DNA of 64,000 bases from Rhizobium sp. J15 (GCF_002531825.1 NZ_NWSX01000019.1:35896-99895), one strand, 5' to 3'. Counted from the first letter of the stretch, positions 24,095 through 33,221 are shown. Notes: a model not told the origin generated them from the letters alone. Program-made: numbers and translations.

Positions 24095-26242
24095 ATGGCC
24101 GAGAAGCCAACCCCCGCCTCGTCCGAACCAAAGCGTTCGACCACAACCATCCATGACCAGAAACTGCTGCGCGGCGCAGGCGGCGAACTCCACCAGACCG
24201 CCGATCCCAATACACCCGTCCTGACCACGGCACAGGGCGGGCCTGTCGCCGACGATCAGAACTCTTTGCGCATCGGCCCCCGCGGCCCGCTTGTCATCGA
24301 TGACTTCCATTTTCGTGAGAAGATCTTTCACTTCGATCATGAGCGCATTCCAGAGCGCGTCGTGCATGCGCGCGGCTATGGAGCCCACGGTTTCTTCGAG
24401 ACTTATGAATCGCTGGCGGCCTACACCAGAGCGGATCTTTTCCAACGGCCGGGGGAAAAGACGCCGGCGTTCGTACGCTTCTCCACTGTCGCTGGCAGCA
24501 AGGGATCTTTCGACCTCGCGCGCGACGTGCGTGGTTTTGCGGTAAAAATATATACGAAGGAGGGAAATTGGGATCTCGTTGGGAACAATATCCCCGTGTT
24601 TTTCATCCAGGATGCCATTAAATTCCCCGACATGGTTCATTCGGTCAAACCGGAACCGGATCGCGGGTTTCCGCAGGCGCAGTCGGCTCATGACAATTTC
24701 TGGGACTTCATCAGCCTGACGCCCGAAAGCATGCACATGATCATGTGGTTGATGTCGGATCGCGCTATCCCGCGGTCCTTCCGCTTTATGGAGGGCTTCG
24801 GCGTTCATACATTTCGTTTCGTCAATGCCAAGGACCAGTCTACCTTCGTCAAGTTCCACTGGAAGCCGAAGCTTGGTCTGCAGTCGGTCGCCTGGAACGA
24901 GGCCGTCAAGATCAATGGGGCGGACCCGGATTTCCATCGCCGCGATCTCTGGCAGTCGATCCAGTCGGGCAACTTTCCGGAGTGGGAATTGGGCGTCCAG
25001 CTTTTCGATCAGGAGTTCGCCAACAGCTTCGACTTCGACGTTCTCGATCCCACGAAGATCATTCCAGAAGAAATCCTTCCCGTTCAGCCAATCGGCCGAC
25101 TGGTGTTGAATCGCATGCCCGACAATTTTTTCGCAGAGACTGAGCAAGTCGCATTTATGACCCAGAATGTGCCACCGGGAATTGACTTCAGCAACGACCC
25201 CCTGCTTCAGGGGCGGAACTTCTCCTATCTCGATACGCAGTTGAAGCGTCTCGGCGGCCCGAATTTTACTCATTTGCCGATCAATGCACCGAAGTGTCCG
25301 TTCACCCATTTTCAGCAGGATGGCCACATGGCAATGCGCAACCCGGTCGGCCGCGCCAATTATCAGCCAAACTCGCATGGCGAAGGCCCACGGGAAACGC
25401 CGACGCGAGGTTACCGTCATTTCCCGGCAGACGAACAGGGCACCAAGGCGCGGCTCCGCCCGCAAAGCTTCGCCGATCATTACAGCCAGGCGCGGCAGTT
25501 CTACATCAGCCAGACGGGTGCGGAGCAGCGCCACATTGCCTCTGCTTTGACTTTCGAACTCAGCAAGGTTGAGATCGCAGTGATCCGGGAGCGAATGATC
25601 TCGCATCTGCTGAACATCGATGAGACGCTTGCGATGACAGTCGCGGAGAAGCTGGGTTTTCAGGACATGCCGAAACCGGCCGATGCGGCAATGCCGACTC
25701 GCCAGGATCTGGAGCCGTCGCCAGCGCTCAGCATCGTCGAGCGCGGACCGAAACGCTTCGAAGGCCGCAAACTCGGCATTCTCATCACCGACGGTGTCGA
25801 TGCCAACTTGCTGAAGGGCCTGACTCATGCGATCGCCAAAGAGAAAGCTGTTTGTGAATTGATCGCGCCCAAAGTTGGCGGCGTCACCGCTTCCGACGGC
25901 AAATGGTTAGAAGCGGACCATATGATCGAGGGAGGACCGTCGGTGTTGTTCGACGCGGTCGCGCTACTGACCTCGCCAGCAGCAATGGATGATCTGGTGA
26001 AAGAGGCGACTGCGCGCGATTTCGTTGCCGACGCCTTCCAGCACTGCAAGTTCATCGGCTATGATCCATCGGCATTGCCTCTGCTGGAGAAGGCCGGTGT
26101 GGCGGGTGCATTTGACGAGGGTGTTCTTGCCCTGCCGGGAGAGGAAGGCCTTTCCGCTTTCGTCGCGGAACTCGGCAAGCTGCGCGTTTGGGGTCGCGAA
26201 CCCTCGGTGAAGCTCGGCAAGGCCTCGCCACAGGTTCTCTGA
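24095..26242 (+). CDS. katE: Large-subunit catalase (HPII/KatE type)
   Basis: A 715-residue monofunctional heme catalase that removes hydrogen peroxide. The distal His91 lies in RIPERVVHARGYGAHGFFE, and the proximal heme Tyr region is FSYLDTQLKRLGGPNF. The C-terminal 150 residues (from about KRFEGRKLGILITDGVD) form the flavodoxin/class I glutaminase-like extension that marks large-subunit, clade 2 catalases such as E. coli HPII. TTAAGGAGCCG precedes the ATG at 24095. It stands alone between a terminator and a gene relic. Large catalases are usually stationary-phase or stress induced, in keeping with its stress-gene neighbours. Confidence 0.95.
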   Translation: MAEKPTPASSEPKRSTTTIHDQKLLRGAGGELHQTADPNTPVLTTAQGGPVADDQNSLRIGPRGPLVIDDFHFREKIFHFDHERIPERVVHARGYGAHGFFETYESLAAYTRADLFQRPGEKTPAFVRFSTVAGSKGSFDLARDVRGFAVKIYTKEGNWDLVGNNIPVFFIQDAIKFPDMVHSVKPEPDRGFPQAQSAHDNFWDFISLTPESMHMIMWLMSDRAIPRSFRFMEGFGVHTFRFVNAKDQSTFVKFHWKPKLGLQSVAWNEAVKINGADPDFHRRDLWQSIQSGNFPEWELGVQLFDQEFANSFDFDVLDPTKIIPEEILPVQPIGRLVLNRMPDNFFAETEQVAFMTQNVPPGIDFSNDPLLQGRNFSYLDTQLKRLGGPNFTHLPINAPKCPFTHFQQDGHMAMRNPVGRANYQPNSHGEGPRETPTRGYRHFPADEQGTKARLRPQSFADHYSQARQFYISQTGAEQRHIASALTFELSKVEIAVIRERMISHLLNIDETLAMTVAEKLGFQDMPKPADAAMPTRQDLEPSPALSIVERGPKRFEGRKLGILITDGVDANLLKGLTHAIAKEKAVCELIAPKVGGVTASDGKWLEADHMIEGGPSVLFDAVALLTSPAAMDDLVKEATARDFVADAFQHCKFIGYDPSALPLLEKAGVAGAFDEGVLALPGEEGLSAFVAELGKLRVWGREPSVKLGKASPQVL

Positions 26243-26319
26243 TCTACAGATAGAAAGGCTGCGGAGTTGTGCTACTGCCCAACGGCGCGAATGCAGGCGG
26301 GGGGTGTGTGCATCAGCCA

Positions 26320-26664
26320 ATCTGGTGAGCGCTGACCCAAGGGGCATGGTCCGGACTGGTTCCTTTATGAGGAAGTCGAGAAAGGGTAATGGATCCGCGC
26401 TCGCGCCACCAAGGGCGGGATATCTTCGCCGGCTGATCGACGTCGTCATTCGAACCACGGTTCGATGTCAGGAACTCAACGCGGTAGCCGTCGGCATTCT
26501 GAAATGCCGACCAGCCCTGGATCCCGTTCGATGTGGAACTGGTCGGAAGCTGGCATCGACGCCCTGCAGCAGCTCAACGGCAGACTGTCTTCAACCTCCC
26601 GACTGATGGCATAGTCCTGGGCCAATGGCCGCGCCAAAGTCGGCAGGTCGTACTGATCGTACAT
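26320..26664 (-). pseudogene. GSU2403-like nucleotidyltransferase gene, frameshifted relic
   Basis: Three minus-strand frames join into one protein: MYDQYDLPTLARPLAQDYAI, then NADGYRVEFLTSNRGSNDD, then PALGGASADPLPFLDFLIKE and PVRTM. This order matches a family of nucleotidyltransferase-fold proteins (…RVEFLT.NRG…PALGGASA.PL.FLDFLI…PVR…) that I know from rhizobia. At least two frameshifts separate the pieces and the C-terminus is missing at the katE side. The family name is from memory. Confidence 0.55.
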
Positions 26665-26909
26665 GCTTTGCTAAAAGCCGCCCCCTATTCCCGCGCGCCC
26701 TCACCACTGGTGCCAGAGAGCAGCGGAATGAGCATGACGAAATACGATCTTTCACGCTATTTTCAACGAAAAATTTGCGAATTCTGTAGGGTGCCTATCG
26801 TAGTCGCGAAAAGGGAGGGGAATATCCCTCTCCTTCTACGATCGCTTTGCGCTTCGCCAGCTACAACGGACCGCCGTCGTCCTCGTTTGTCCGCAGGTCG
26901 CCGCATTTG

Positions 26910-27305
26910 TCAAATGTTGAGGTAGTTGCGCCAAGCCACCACAATCAAAATCATCGAATAGGTCAAATGATGAGCGAGCTGATCGCCGCCGTGCAGCATC
27001 CAGAATGAGCGCGTATTTACTGCGCAAGGATGACGGCGGCCGTGAACGGCCTTGAGATGATCGATCAGGAAATGAACCAAAAACTCGCCGGACGCAACAG
27101 CGACACTCCACGTCAGGTACGGCATTGTTAGCCACAGGATTGGCAGGGTCGCAGCGGCGTGAATGCCTGCGTGGACATATGCTCCCGGTTTCCTGAAATT
27201 CCCTTTGCCACCTATTATCCAGGCAGGCTGCAGCACGTAATCGGCCACGAAATGCTTGATCTGCAGCCAAACGAGCGTTGTGAGGAGGAGGCAATCAATC
27301 GCCAT
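26910..27305 (-). CDS. DUF3307 membrane protein
   Basis: A 131-residue small inner-membrane protein of the DUF3307 type. IKHFVADYVLQPAWIIGGKG is the family's His/Asp-containing first part. A second hydrophobic segment (THAAATLPILWLTMPYL-like, about 50-70) is followed by HFLIDHLKAVHG and the end LAHHLTYSMILIVVAW. The conserved His/Asp pattern hints at metal or quinone-linked chemistry, but no function is established. Its start overlaps the cyclase stop by 11 bases, making it the last gene of the seven-gene bufferin operon. Confidence 0.83.
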   Translation of the reverse strand: MAIDCLLLTTLVWLQIKHFVADYVLQPAWIIGGKGNFRKPGAYVHAGIHAAATLPILWLTMPYLTWSVAVASGEFLVHFLIDHLKAVHGRRHPCAVNTRSFWMLHGGDQLAHHLTYSMILIVVAWRNYLNI

Positions 27306-29178
27306 GTCGCGCTACCTGCTCCCGCTCAATGTCAGGATCGATCGTATGCACGCAAACTGGCACAGCCTTTCCTCGGATGTTTACGGCTCCCAACACTCTC
27401 GCATGGAGATGGCCTCGCGTCCTGCGGAACGTTTCGTCGCTCAGCGCGATCTCCACGCCCTTCTCCTTCGCGGCGCCGACGAGCCGGCTCGCGAGATTGA
27501 CGACGTCGCCGATCGCCGTGTAGCTCAGCCTTTCTGCCGAGCCAATATTGCCGACAAGCGCCACGCCACTATTGATGCCGATACGCACGCGAATGGCATC
27601 GTGCTTCGGCGCGATAGGAGGCATGGCGTGCATGGAGTCACGGATTGCCGCCGCGGCGCGACACGCACGCAGTGCGTGATCGGGCTCGTCGCTTGGCGCA
27701 TTCCAGATTGCCATCACCGCATCGCCGATGAATTTGTCGACCGTACCGCCCTCCGCATGAATGGCGGCAATCGACGAGGTTAGAAAACGCGTCAGGCTTG
27801 GCTCGACGCCGCTGCCGAGTTCTTCGGTCAGTTCCGTGAAGCCAGGTAAATCGGCAAACAGGACTGTTATTTCCCTCAGTTCACCGCCTGGACGAGGCTC
27901 GATGCCGCCATCGACAAGCGGACGAACGACCTCGATCGGCATAAAGCGTGCGAAGGCGGAAAGGCCACCCGACATCCGTTTCAGCGCGAATGAAAAATCG
28001 TCGAGTTCGGCCAGCAGCGTCGGACGATGCTCAACGGCCTCGAGTTCAAACCTCTCGATAAGGTGCAGTTGCCCGGCAAGGCGGGACAGTGGTCGAGTGA
28101 AGAGCGTTCTGGCAAACAGGATCGCAGTCACTGCTGCGAGCAGCGCGATGGCGCCAATTATGAAGATTACGCGCTCGGTATTGGCATCGATGTCGCCGGC
28201 AAAGGTCGCCCTCGGTATCGCGGTGACCAGTCGCCAATCTTCGAACGGCAGCTTGCCCGACGACACGAAGACCGGACCGAGGCTTTTGCTGTCGACCAGC
28301 GTCCTAGAGCTGTCGCCCCCGTTGCGGGTCGCCGCCGTGGCGACCGCCGCGGCCAAAGCATCGGATGGAGGGAAATCCTTGAGATGCGCCGCCACGACAC
28401 CATCGGATGGTTCTGATGTCGCCAATACCATATCGTCTCTGGCGAGGAGGAAGGCCTTGCTGCCCTTCGGAACCTTGAGTGCGGAAAGCGTGGCCGACAG
28501 CCGATTCAGGCTGACCGCCACCATCACCACGCCTTCGAAATGCTTGAAGACTTCAACCCTTTTGGAGACCACGATCGCCGGCTCGAAGCCATTGGGCAAA
28601 ATGCTGACGACAGTCCAGGCCGCTTCCGTGCTCATGCTGCCGCGCCGGTACCACGGCGAGCCCTCCGGGATGTAGACGCTTTCGGACTTCAGGCGGTTCT
28701 CAAAGAAAATATCACCAGGTATCGGCTTATAGAGATCACGGCGCAATGGGCGCGGCTTTCCGAGAGCCGCGGCGCCAATCTCCACCATTTCTATCTCACC
28801 GTCCGGCATCGCGTGCGAGCCGAAAAAACGGCCATCCGGGAAGCCGAACCCGATCCAGGCGATCGCCGGCTGCTCGCGCAGCAGCGACAGGAACAGGAAC
28901 TCGCGCTTGACCTCGTCGTCAGGCCGGACCGCACCCTGAAAAAAAACGGATCTGATGATCTCCGCGCTGCTGGAAACCAGCGCCAGATTTGAGGTCAGCG
29001 CATTGCGGACGGCGGCGGTGCTTTGGGCGTCGAGGCTGGCGACAACCGTTTCGACATTCTGGGTGGCCGTGCGATACCAGACCAGATGGACAAGCGTTGC
29101 CGTGGACAACACTGCAAGCAACAGCAACGCCGTGACTGCGCGTCCCATTTTAACCCGTGGGAAACCCCTAGCGTTCAT
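27295..29178 (-). CDS. Membrane-bound class III adenylate/guanylate cyclase
   Basis: A 627-residue sensor cyclase. TM1 is about residues 12-32, a large periplasmic Cache-like sensor domain about 33-330, TM2 about 338-358, then a HAMP-like linker. A C-terminal class III cyclase domain runs from about 425 to 605. EITVLFADLPGFTELTEELG contains the first metal Asp (the usual FADxxGFT motif), GTVDKFIGDAVMAIWNAP the second, and GINSGVALVGNIGS the conserved turn. It should make cAMP (or cGMP) in response to an extracytoplasmic signal. It overlaps the NADH dehydrogenase gene by 11 bases and the DUF3307 gene by 11, so its place in this operon is firm. The regulator read-out is unknown. Confidence 0.9.
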   Translation of the reverse strand: MNARGFPRVKMGRAVTALLLLAVLSTATLVHLVWYRTATQNVETVVASLDAQSTAAVRNALTSNLALVSSSAEIIRSVFFQGAVRPDDEVKREFLFLSLLREQPAIAWIGFGFPDGRFFGSHAMPDGEIEMVEIGAAALGKPRPLRRDLYKPIPGDIFFENRLKSESVYIPEGSPWYRRGSMSTEAAWTVVSILPNGFEPAIVVSKRVEVFKHFEGVVMVAVSLNRLSATLSALKVPKGSKAFLLARDDMVLATSEPSDGVVAAHLKDFPPSDALAAAVATAATRNGGDSSRTLVDSKSLGPVFVSSGKLPFEDWRLVTAIPRATFAGDIDANTERVIFIIGAIALLAAVTAILFARTLFTRPLSRLAGQLHLIERFELEAVEHRPTLLAELDDFSFALKRMSGGLSAFARFMPIEVVRPLVDGGIEPRPGGELREITVLFADLPGFTELTEELGSGVEPSLTRFLTSSIAAIHAEGGTVDKFIGDAVMAIWNAPSDEPDHALRACRAAAAIRDSMHAMPPIAPKHDAIRVRIGINSGVALVGNIGSAERLSYTAIGDVVNLASRLVGAAKEKGVEIALSDETFRRTRGHLHARVLGAVNIRGKAVPVCVHTIDPDIEREQVARHGD

Positions 29179-30484
29179 GGCGATCGGTAATCAGGCGGGC
29201 GCTGCGATCATAGCGAACGTAGGCCAGAGCCCAATCCATGAACACCGCGGCGCGATTGCGGAAACCGACAAGAAACCAAAGATGCGCAACATTCCACACC
29301 AGCCAAGCACCAAAACCCGACAACCGGATTCGCCCGAAGTCGGCAACCGCCGCCTTGCGCCCGATCGTCGCCAGACGGCCAAAATCACGGTAGCGGAACG
29401 GCTCGATGGCCAGACCGTCAAGATTGGCGAGAATAGCGCGTGCCGTGTGCTCGCCCATCTGCTTGGCGGCTGGCGCGACGCCCGGAACTGCCCCGCCGTT
29501 TTCATCCGTTACCGCCGCGGTGTCGCCAATTACGAAGATGTCATTGTTGCCTGGCGGGTTGAGATTTCGGTCGACATGGACGCGGCCGACGCGATCGGCA
29601 GGCACGCCTAGCCATTTCGCTGCTTTGGAAGCCATGACGCCGGCCGCCCACAGTACACAGGATGATTGAATTTCCCGCCCGTCGGCAAGTGTAACACCTT
29701 GAACATCGCAGCGCGTCACCGCCGCCTTGAGAAGTACCTCGACGCCAAGCATCTCCAGGTGCCGCCGGGCTTTCTCAGACAGTTTCGGCGGCATGGCGGG
29801 CAGCACGACACCACCGGCCTCGACCAGGACGACGCGCGCGGAGGACGAGTCGATGCGTCGAAAATCGCGAACGATGACTTTTTTCGCCAGTTCGGCAATG
29901 GCGCCTGCCAGCTCAACGCCGGTCGGACCGCCGCCGACGACGACGAAGGTCAGAAAGCGCTCGCGGTCGGCCTGATCTTCGGCAGCCTCGGCGCGTTCGA
30001 AGGCCGACAGGATACGGGCGCGGATTTCGGTCGCGTCGGCGATCGTCTTCAATCCGGGTGCCGTCTCCGCCCATTCATCATTGCCGAAATATGCGTGCCT
30101 GGCGCCTGTCGCGATGATCAGATAGTCGTAAGGAATGCGGCGGTTGGCCGTCTGGACGATCCGGGCCTCCTTGTCGATCCCCTCGGCGCGCTCCATCAGA
30201 ACGGTGACGTTGCCTTGTCGCGAGAGGATGCGGCGGATCGGCACGGCAATTTGCGCCGGAGAAAGCCCGGCTGTCGCCACCTGGTAGAGCAAAGGCTGGA
30301 ACAGATGGTAGTTGCGCCGGTCAATGACCGTCACATCGACATTCGCATGCCGCAGTCCCATGGCCGCGGCAAGACCGCCAAATCCGGCCCCGAGGATGAC
30401 CACCTTCTGACGGCGAGTAGCCTTTAAAGCATTCCGATTGATCGCGGGCGAACCGCTATCGGCCTCCTCTACCCTGATACGCAT
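29168..30484 (-). CDS. ndh: Type II NADH:quinone oxidoreductase-like flavoprotein
   Basis: A 438-residue NDH-2 family FAD enzyme. The FAD-binding Rossmann motif is KVVILGAGFGGLAAAMGLR, then FQPLLYQVATAGLSPAQIA. The NAD(P) motif is VVVGGGPTGVELAG near residue 190, and IFVIGDTAAV closes the FAD site. A C-terminal amphipathic region (FGAWLVWNVAHLWFLVGF) suits membrane attachment. It transfers electrons from NADH to quinone without pumping protons. It lies 3 bp after doxX and overlaps the cyclase gene, so it is translated with the bufferin genes. A sulfide:quinone-type substrate cannot be excluded, but the redox cysteines are not evident. Confidence 0.9.
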   Translation of the reverse strand: MRIRVEEADSGSPAINRNALKATRRQKVVILGAGFGGLAAAMGLRHANVDVTVIDRRNYHLFQPLLYQVATAGLSPAQIAVPIRRILSRQGNVTVLMERAEGIDKEARIVQTANRRIPYDYLIIATGARHAYFGNDEWAETAPGLKTIADATEIRARILSAFERAEAAEDQADRERFLTFVVVGGGPTGVELAGAIAELAKKVIVRDFRRIDSSSARVVLVEAGGVVLPAMPPKLSEKARRHLEMLGVEVLLKAAVTRCDVQGVTLADGREIQSSCVLWAAGVMASKAAKWLGVPADRVGRVHVDRNLNPPGNNDIFVIGDTAAVTDENGGAVPGVAPAAKQMGEHTARAILANLDGLAIEPFRYRDFGRLATIGRKAAVADFGRIRLSGFGAWLVWNVAHLWFLVGFRNRAAVFMDWALAYVRYDRSARLITDRHER

Positions 30485-30487
30485 GGC

Positions 30488-30970
30488 TCAGCGCTCCCTC
30501 AGAAACAGGCGGCTGGCGACATAGTCGAGCGAAACAACACCGGCTCCGCGCGTCAAGATCAACAACAGCGGCGCGGTCCAGAGCAAATGATCGGGCCAGT
30601 TCTGCGGATAGACGAGGAGCTGGATAGCCGAAATCACGCCAAGCAACATCAGGGTGGCAAGTCGCGAGAAGAGGCCGAGAAAAATCAATATGGAGCCGCT
30701 CAGCTCGGCCGTCGTCGCGAGCCCGGCGGCCACGCCGGGATCGATGACGGGCAGCCTGTATTCAAGCGTGAACAACTGCAGCGTTGTCGGCCAGGAGGCA
30801 AGCTTGCTCTGCGACGACTGCCAGAAGACGTGAGCGACGGCCAGGCGAGAGGCGAGTTGGGCAAGCGAGAGCGGCAGGATGTTCAAACGCTGCAACGCGG
30901 AGACGTAGAGTCCGGCAATCCCGCCTTTGCAGCCCGTTGCGACAGAGTTGATCATGGTCATGATTTCCAT
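30488..30970 (-). CDS. DoxX family membrane protein of the bufferin operon
   Basis: A 160-residue DoxX-fold inner-membrane protein with four hydrophobic helices. ASRLAVAHVFWQSSQSKLAS opens it, then ATTAELSGSILIFLGLFSRL, VISAIQLLVYPQNWPDHLLW and LLLILTRGAGVVSLDY. DoxX proteins often accompany DUF692/DUF2063 genes (as the fourth gene of bufferin clusters) and may couple to quinone redox. The start is 3 bp after the DUF2063 gene, and the NADH:quinone reductase follows after 3 bp, which fits a quinone-linked role. Confidence 0.88.
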   Translation of the reverse strand: MEIMTMINSVATGCKGGIAGLYVSALQRLNILPLSLAQLASRLAVAHVFWQSSQSKLASWPTTLQLFTLEYRLPVIDPGVAAGLATTAELSGSILIFLGLFSRLATLMLLGVISAIQLLVYPQNWPDHLLWTAPLLLILTRGAGVVSLDYVASRLFLRER

Positions 30971-30973
30971 CCT

Positions 30974-31756
30974 TCAATTGGTTGGGAGCTGGATGTGGCG
31001 AATGCGGGCTACGAGGCCTTCGGCGAACAAGCCGCTCAAGGCAGTCGCGAGATCGAAATCCGGCGTTCGGAAAAGGATATGGTCGACCGCCGCCTCCAGA
31101 CTTGCACGCTTCTTCAGTGCATGCAGGAATGCGAAATGCCGAACTTCGAGACGCAGAAAACGCACGCTTTCGCTGGTTCGCCACAAAGCGATGCGCTCAG
31201 GTCGGCGGCGCAATGCCGTTAGCGCCCCGATCTGTCCGCCCGGCTGATGCGCCGACCAGATTTCCAGTGCCGGCCAACGACAGACGAGCAGACGCAGCGA
31301 CGGCTGAAGAAAAATTTGTGGAACCGTGTCGGCTTCGCCGTCTGCAAGCTGCTCCAAGATGCAGCCCGGCAATGCCGGTGCGTCAAGCGCTTCCGCAATC
31401 ATCCATTCCAGCCGGGCGGTTTCGGCGATGAAGGGCATCGAACGAATGTCTTCGAACCCGGCCAGAAAGCCGGGGAAATTGCCGCCATAGCGGACGAGCC
31501 GCGCCTCCTGTGGCGGATTGCTGCGTATGAAGACACCGGCAACGTAACGAAAGTAGTTTTCGCTTAAAAGCTGCACCGTGACCGGGAAAACCGCGATCAA
31601 GGTCGCCGTCAGCGAGGCGAAGGCGTTGTTGCGGTAGATATTGAACCGGCGCAGCGGGTCGAAAGCAGCTTTGGCCAACACCGGAGCAACGTCACTGCGA
31701 TCGCCATGCAGAATGGCCTGGGCGATCCTTGACTGCAGGGCGCAATTAGAAAGCAT
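30974..31756 (-). CDS. bufC: DUF2063 bufferin partner protein (BufC type)
   Basis: A 260-residue protein with the DUF2063 N-terminal domain: an ILHGDRSDVAPVL-type helix, then FNIYRNNAFASLTATLIAVF and VRYGGNFPGFLAGFE. Its C-terminal region resembles the substrate-recruiting RRE-like part of such partners. In bufferin clusters it acts with the MNIO enzyme on the precursor peptide. AAGGAGG precedes ATG 31756; in-frame codons back to 31822 lie inside bufB and are rejected. It overlaps bufB by 11 bases. Confidence 0.88.
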   Translation of the reverse strand: MLSNCALQSRIAQAILHGDRSDVAPVLAKAAFDPLRRFNIYRNNAFASLTATLIAVFPVTVQLLSENYFRYVAGVFIRSNPPQEARLVRYGGNFPGFLAGFEDIRSMPFIAETARLEWMIAEALDAPALPGCILEQLADGEADTVPQIFLQPSLRLLVCRWPALEIWSAHQPGGQIGALTALRRRPERIALWRTSESVRFLRLEVRHFAFLHALKKRASLEAAVDHILFRTPDFDLATALSGLFAEGLVARIRHIQLPTN

Positions 31757-32771
31757 GGCCACTCCTCCTTGTCCCTGAATGAATGGCGAAGACGGACGGC
31801 TTGATCGTCGCCATCGCGGCAAGTGCCGGCATTGGCCCTTTCGTGCTGGCGGGCCGCAACGGCAGGATCATGCCGTCGAACCGGCTCGTCTGAGGCGCTG
31901 GCCTTGCGGTCAGCATTCGATCTTCGAAGGCGATCGATTGGGCGAGCAGATCGGCCCACATGGCTTCGCCGAGCAGCACGTCCAGAGCGGGGACATCGGT
32001 ATCCCATTCGATAAGCGTGGGACGATGTCCGATTTTCCGGATAGCATAGGCATAGAGTGACCAGACGGCCGGCGGAACGCGGGAGCCATGGTCGTCGATC
32101 AGCACGATATCGCCCTCAACCTCGTTGACCGCGTGGCCGGCGAGGTGAATTTCGCCGACGGCATGCGCCGGGAGCTGATCAATGAAGGCTTTGGCGTCGA
32201 AGCCGAGATTGCATGCCGATACATAAACGTTGTTGACGTCGAGGAGCAGACCGCAACCGGTGAGCCGGACGAGTTCGCCGAGAAACTCCGCCTCGCTCAT
32301 GGTTGAACCCTCGAAGGCGATATAGGCCGAGAGGTTTTCGATAAAGACACGCCGTTGAAGCGCATCCTGAAGCCGCAAGACATTGGCGGCGACGATGGCC
32401 AGTGCCTGCGCATCATAGCGCAGCGGCAGAAGGTCATTCAGATAGGCGCCATCTGCAACGCTCCAAGCAAGGTGCTCGGAAACAAGGCCCGGCTGGAAAC
32501 GCAGGCAGAGCTTGCGCATGCGTTCCAAGTGATGTCGATCAAGACCGGAGCTGCTGCCGAGCGACAGGCCGACACCGTGGATCGACAGGGGATAGCTTTC
32601 CCGCAGCCGCTCAAGCGCATCGACGGCCGCCGAGCCGCCCATATAATTTTCCGCATGGACTTCGAGCCACCCCGCCGATGGGCGGCGGGACAGCATTTCG
32701 CCGATATGCTGGGAGCGAAGACCGATGCCAGCGGCGTTCGGCACCGGATTGCTCGGGAATATCTTGGACAT
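31746..32771 (-). CDS. bufB: MNIO (DUF692) multinuclear iron oxidase, bufferin-modifying (BufB type)
   Basis: A 341-residue DUF692/MNIO enzyme with a TIM-barrel fold. Iron-ligand regions are seen: EVHAENYMGG, LSIHGVGLSLGSS, LVSEHLAWS, RVFIENLSAY, LLLDVNNVYVSA, GEIHLAGHA, and IDDHGSRVP and LIEWDTDVP near the end. The family converts cysteines of RiPP precursors to thiooxazole or oxazolone-type groups; in bufferin clusters this lets the peptide bind copper. The precursor gene is 42 bp upstream. The last 50 residues (PAPQTSRFDGMILP and a Ser/Thr-rich tail) are less conserved. Confidence 0.93.
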   Translation of the reverse strand: MSKIFPSNPVPNAAGIGLRSQHIGEMLSRRPSAGWLEVHAENYMGGSAAVDALERLRESYPLSIHGVGLSLGSSSGLDRHHLERMRKLCLRFQPGLVSEHLAWSVADGAYLNDLLPLRYDAQALAIVAANVLRLQDALQRRVFIENLSAYIAFEGSTMSEAEFLGELVRLTGCGLLLDVNNVYVSACNLGFDAKAFIDQLPAHAVGEIHLAGHAVNEVEGDIVLIDDHGSRVPPAVWSLYAYAIRKIGHRPTLIEWDTDVPALDVLLGEAMWADLLAQSIAFEDRMLTARPAPQTSRFDGMILPLRPASTKGPMPALAAMATIKPSVFAIHSGTRRSGHAF

Positions 32772-32813
32772 CGGTTGCTCCTTTCGGATGTGCAGTTAAG
32801 AGTTTGAGAGAGG

Positions 32814-33083
32814 TCAGGCCTTGGGTTCGGTACTGCCGCCGGTAATTTTGCTGCAGGTGCCGGCCGGAATGTAAATCCAGGAATCCTTGGCATTATCGGC
32901 CGTCGCCGTGCCGGCGCAGGAATGGCTGGCGGTCTGGCAGTCGTTCAGGCCCGCCTTGACGACGCCAAAGCATTTTTCGAATGAGAAATCCGGCTTGGCA
33001 GCAGGGCCGGCAAAGGCGCTGGCTGCGCTCATGGAGGCGGCAGCGGCAATAGCCGAGCTGATAAGAAAACGTGAAGCATTCAT
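32814..33083 (-). CDS. bufA1: Bufferin-type RiPP precursor (DUF2282, BufA1 type)
   Basis: An 89-residue exported precursor. Residues 1-25 form a signal peptide (MNASRFLISSAIAAAASMSA then ASAFA). The mature part has four cysteines: Cys38 in FEKCFGVV, Cys49 in GLNDCQTA, Cys56 in SHSCAGTA and Cys77 in PAGTCSKI. This EKC-N10-C-N6-C-N20-C arrangement is the DUF2282 signature of bufferin precursors, whose central cysteines are modified and bind copper. AGGAGACTTCTC precedes the ATG. First gene of the operon bufA-bufB-bufC-doxX-ndh-cyclase-DUF3307. A minus-strand terminator lies upstream, so its own promoter must be in 33084-33220. Confidence 0.92.
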   Translation of the reverse strand: MNASRFLISSAIAAAASMSAASAFAGPAAKPDFSFEKCFGVVKAGLNDCQTASHSCAGTATADNAKDSWIYIPAGTCSKITGGSTEPKA

Positions 33084-33221
33084 GAGAAGTCTCCTGGTTC
33101 GTGGGGTCAAACCGCCACCGGCTTGACTAACTAACTTTCCCAGAAGTCCGCTTCCGTCTGAAATGCTGTCTCCGCATCGTTTCGATACGCCGTCTCTATG
33201 CTTCGGCCGTCGACCCCATCC

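Noticed and set aside
24080..25828. Long leftward open frame opposite katE
   Set aside because: Mirror frame of the catalase gene; composition is typical of antisense reading.
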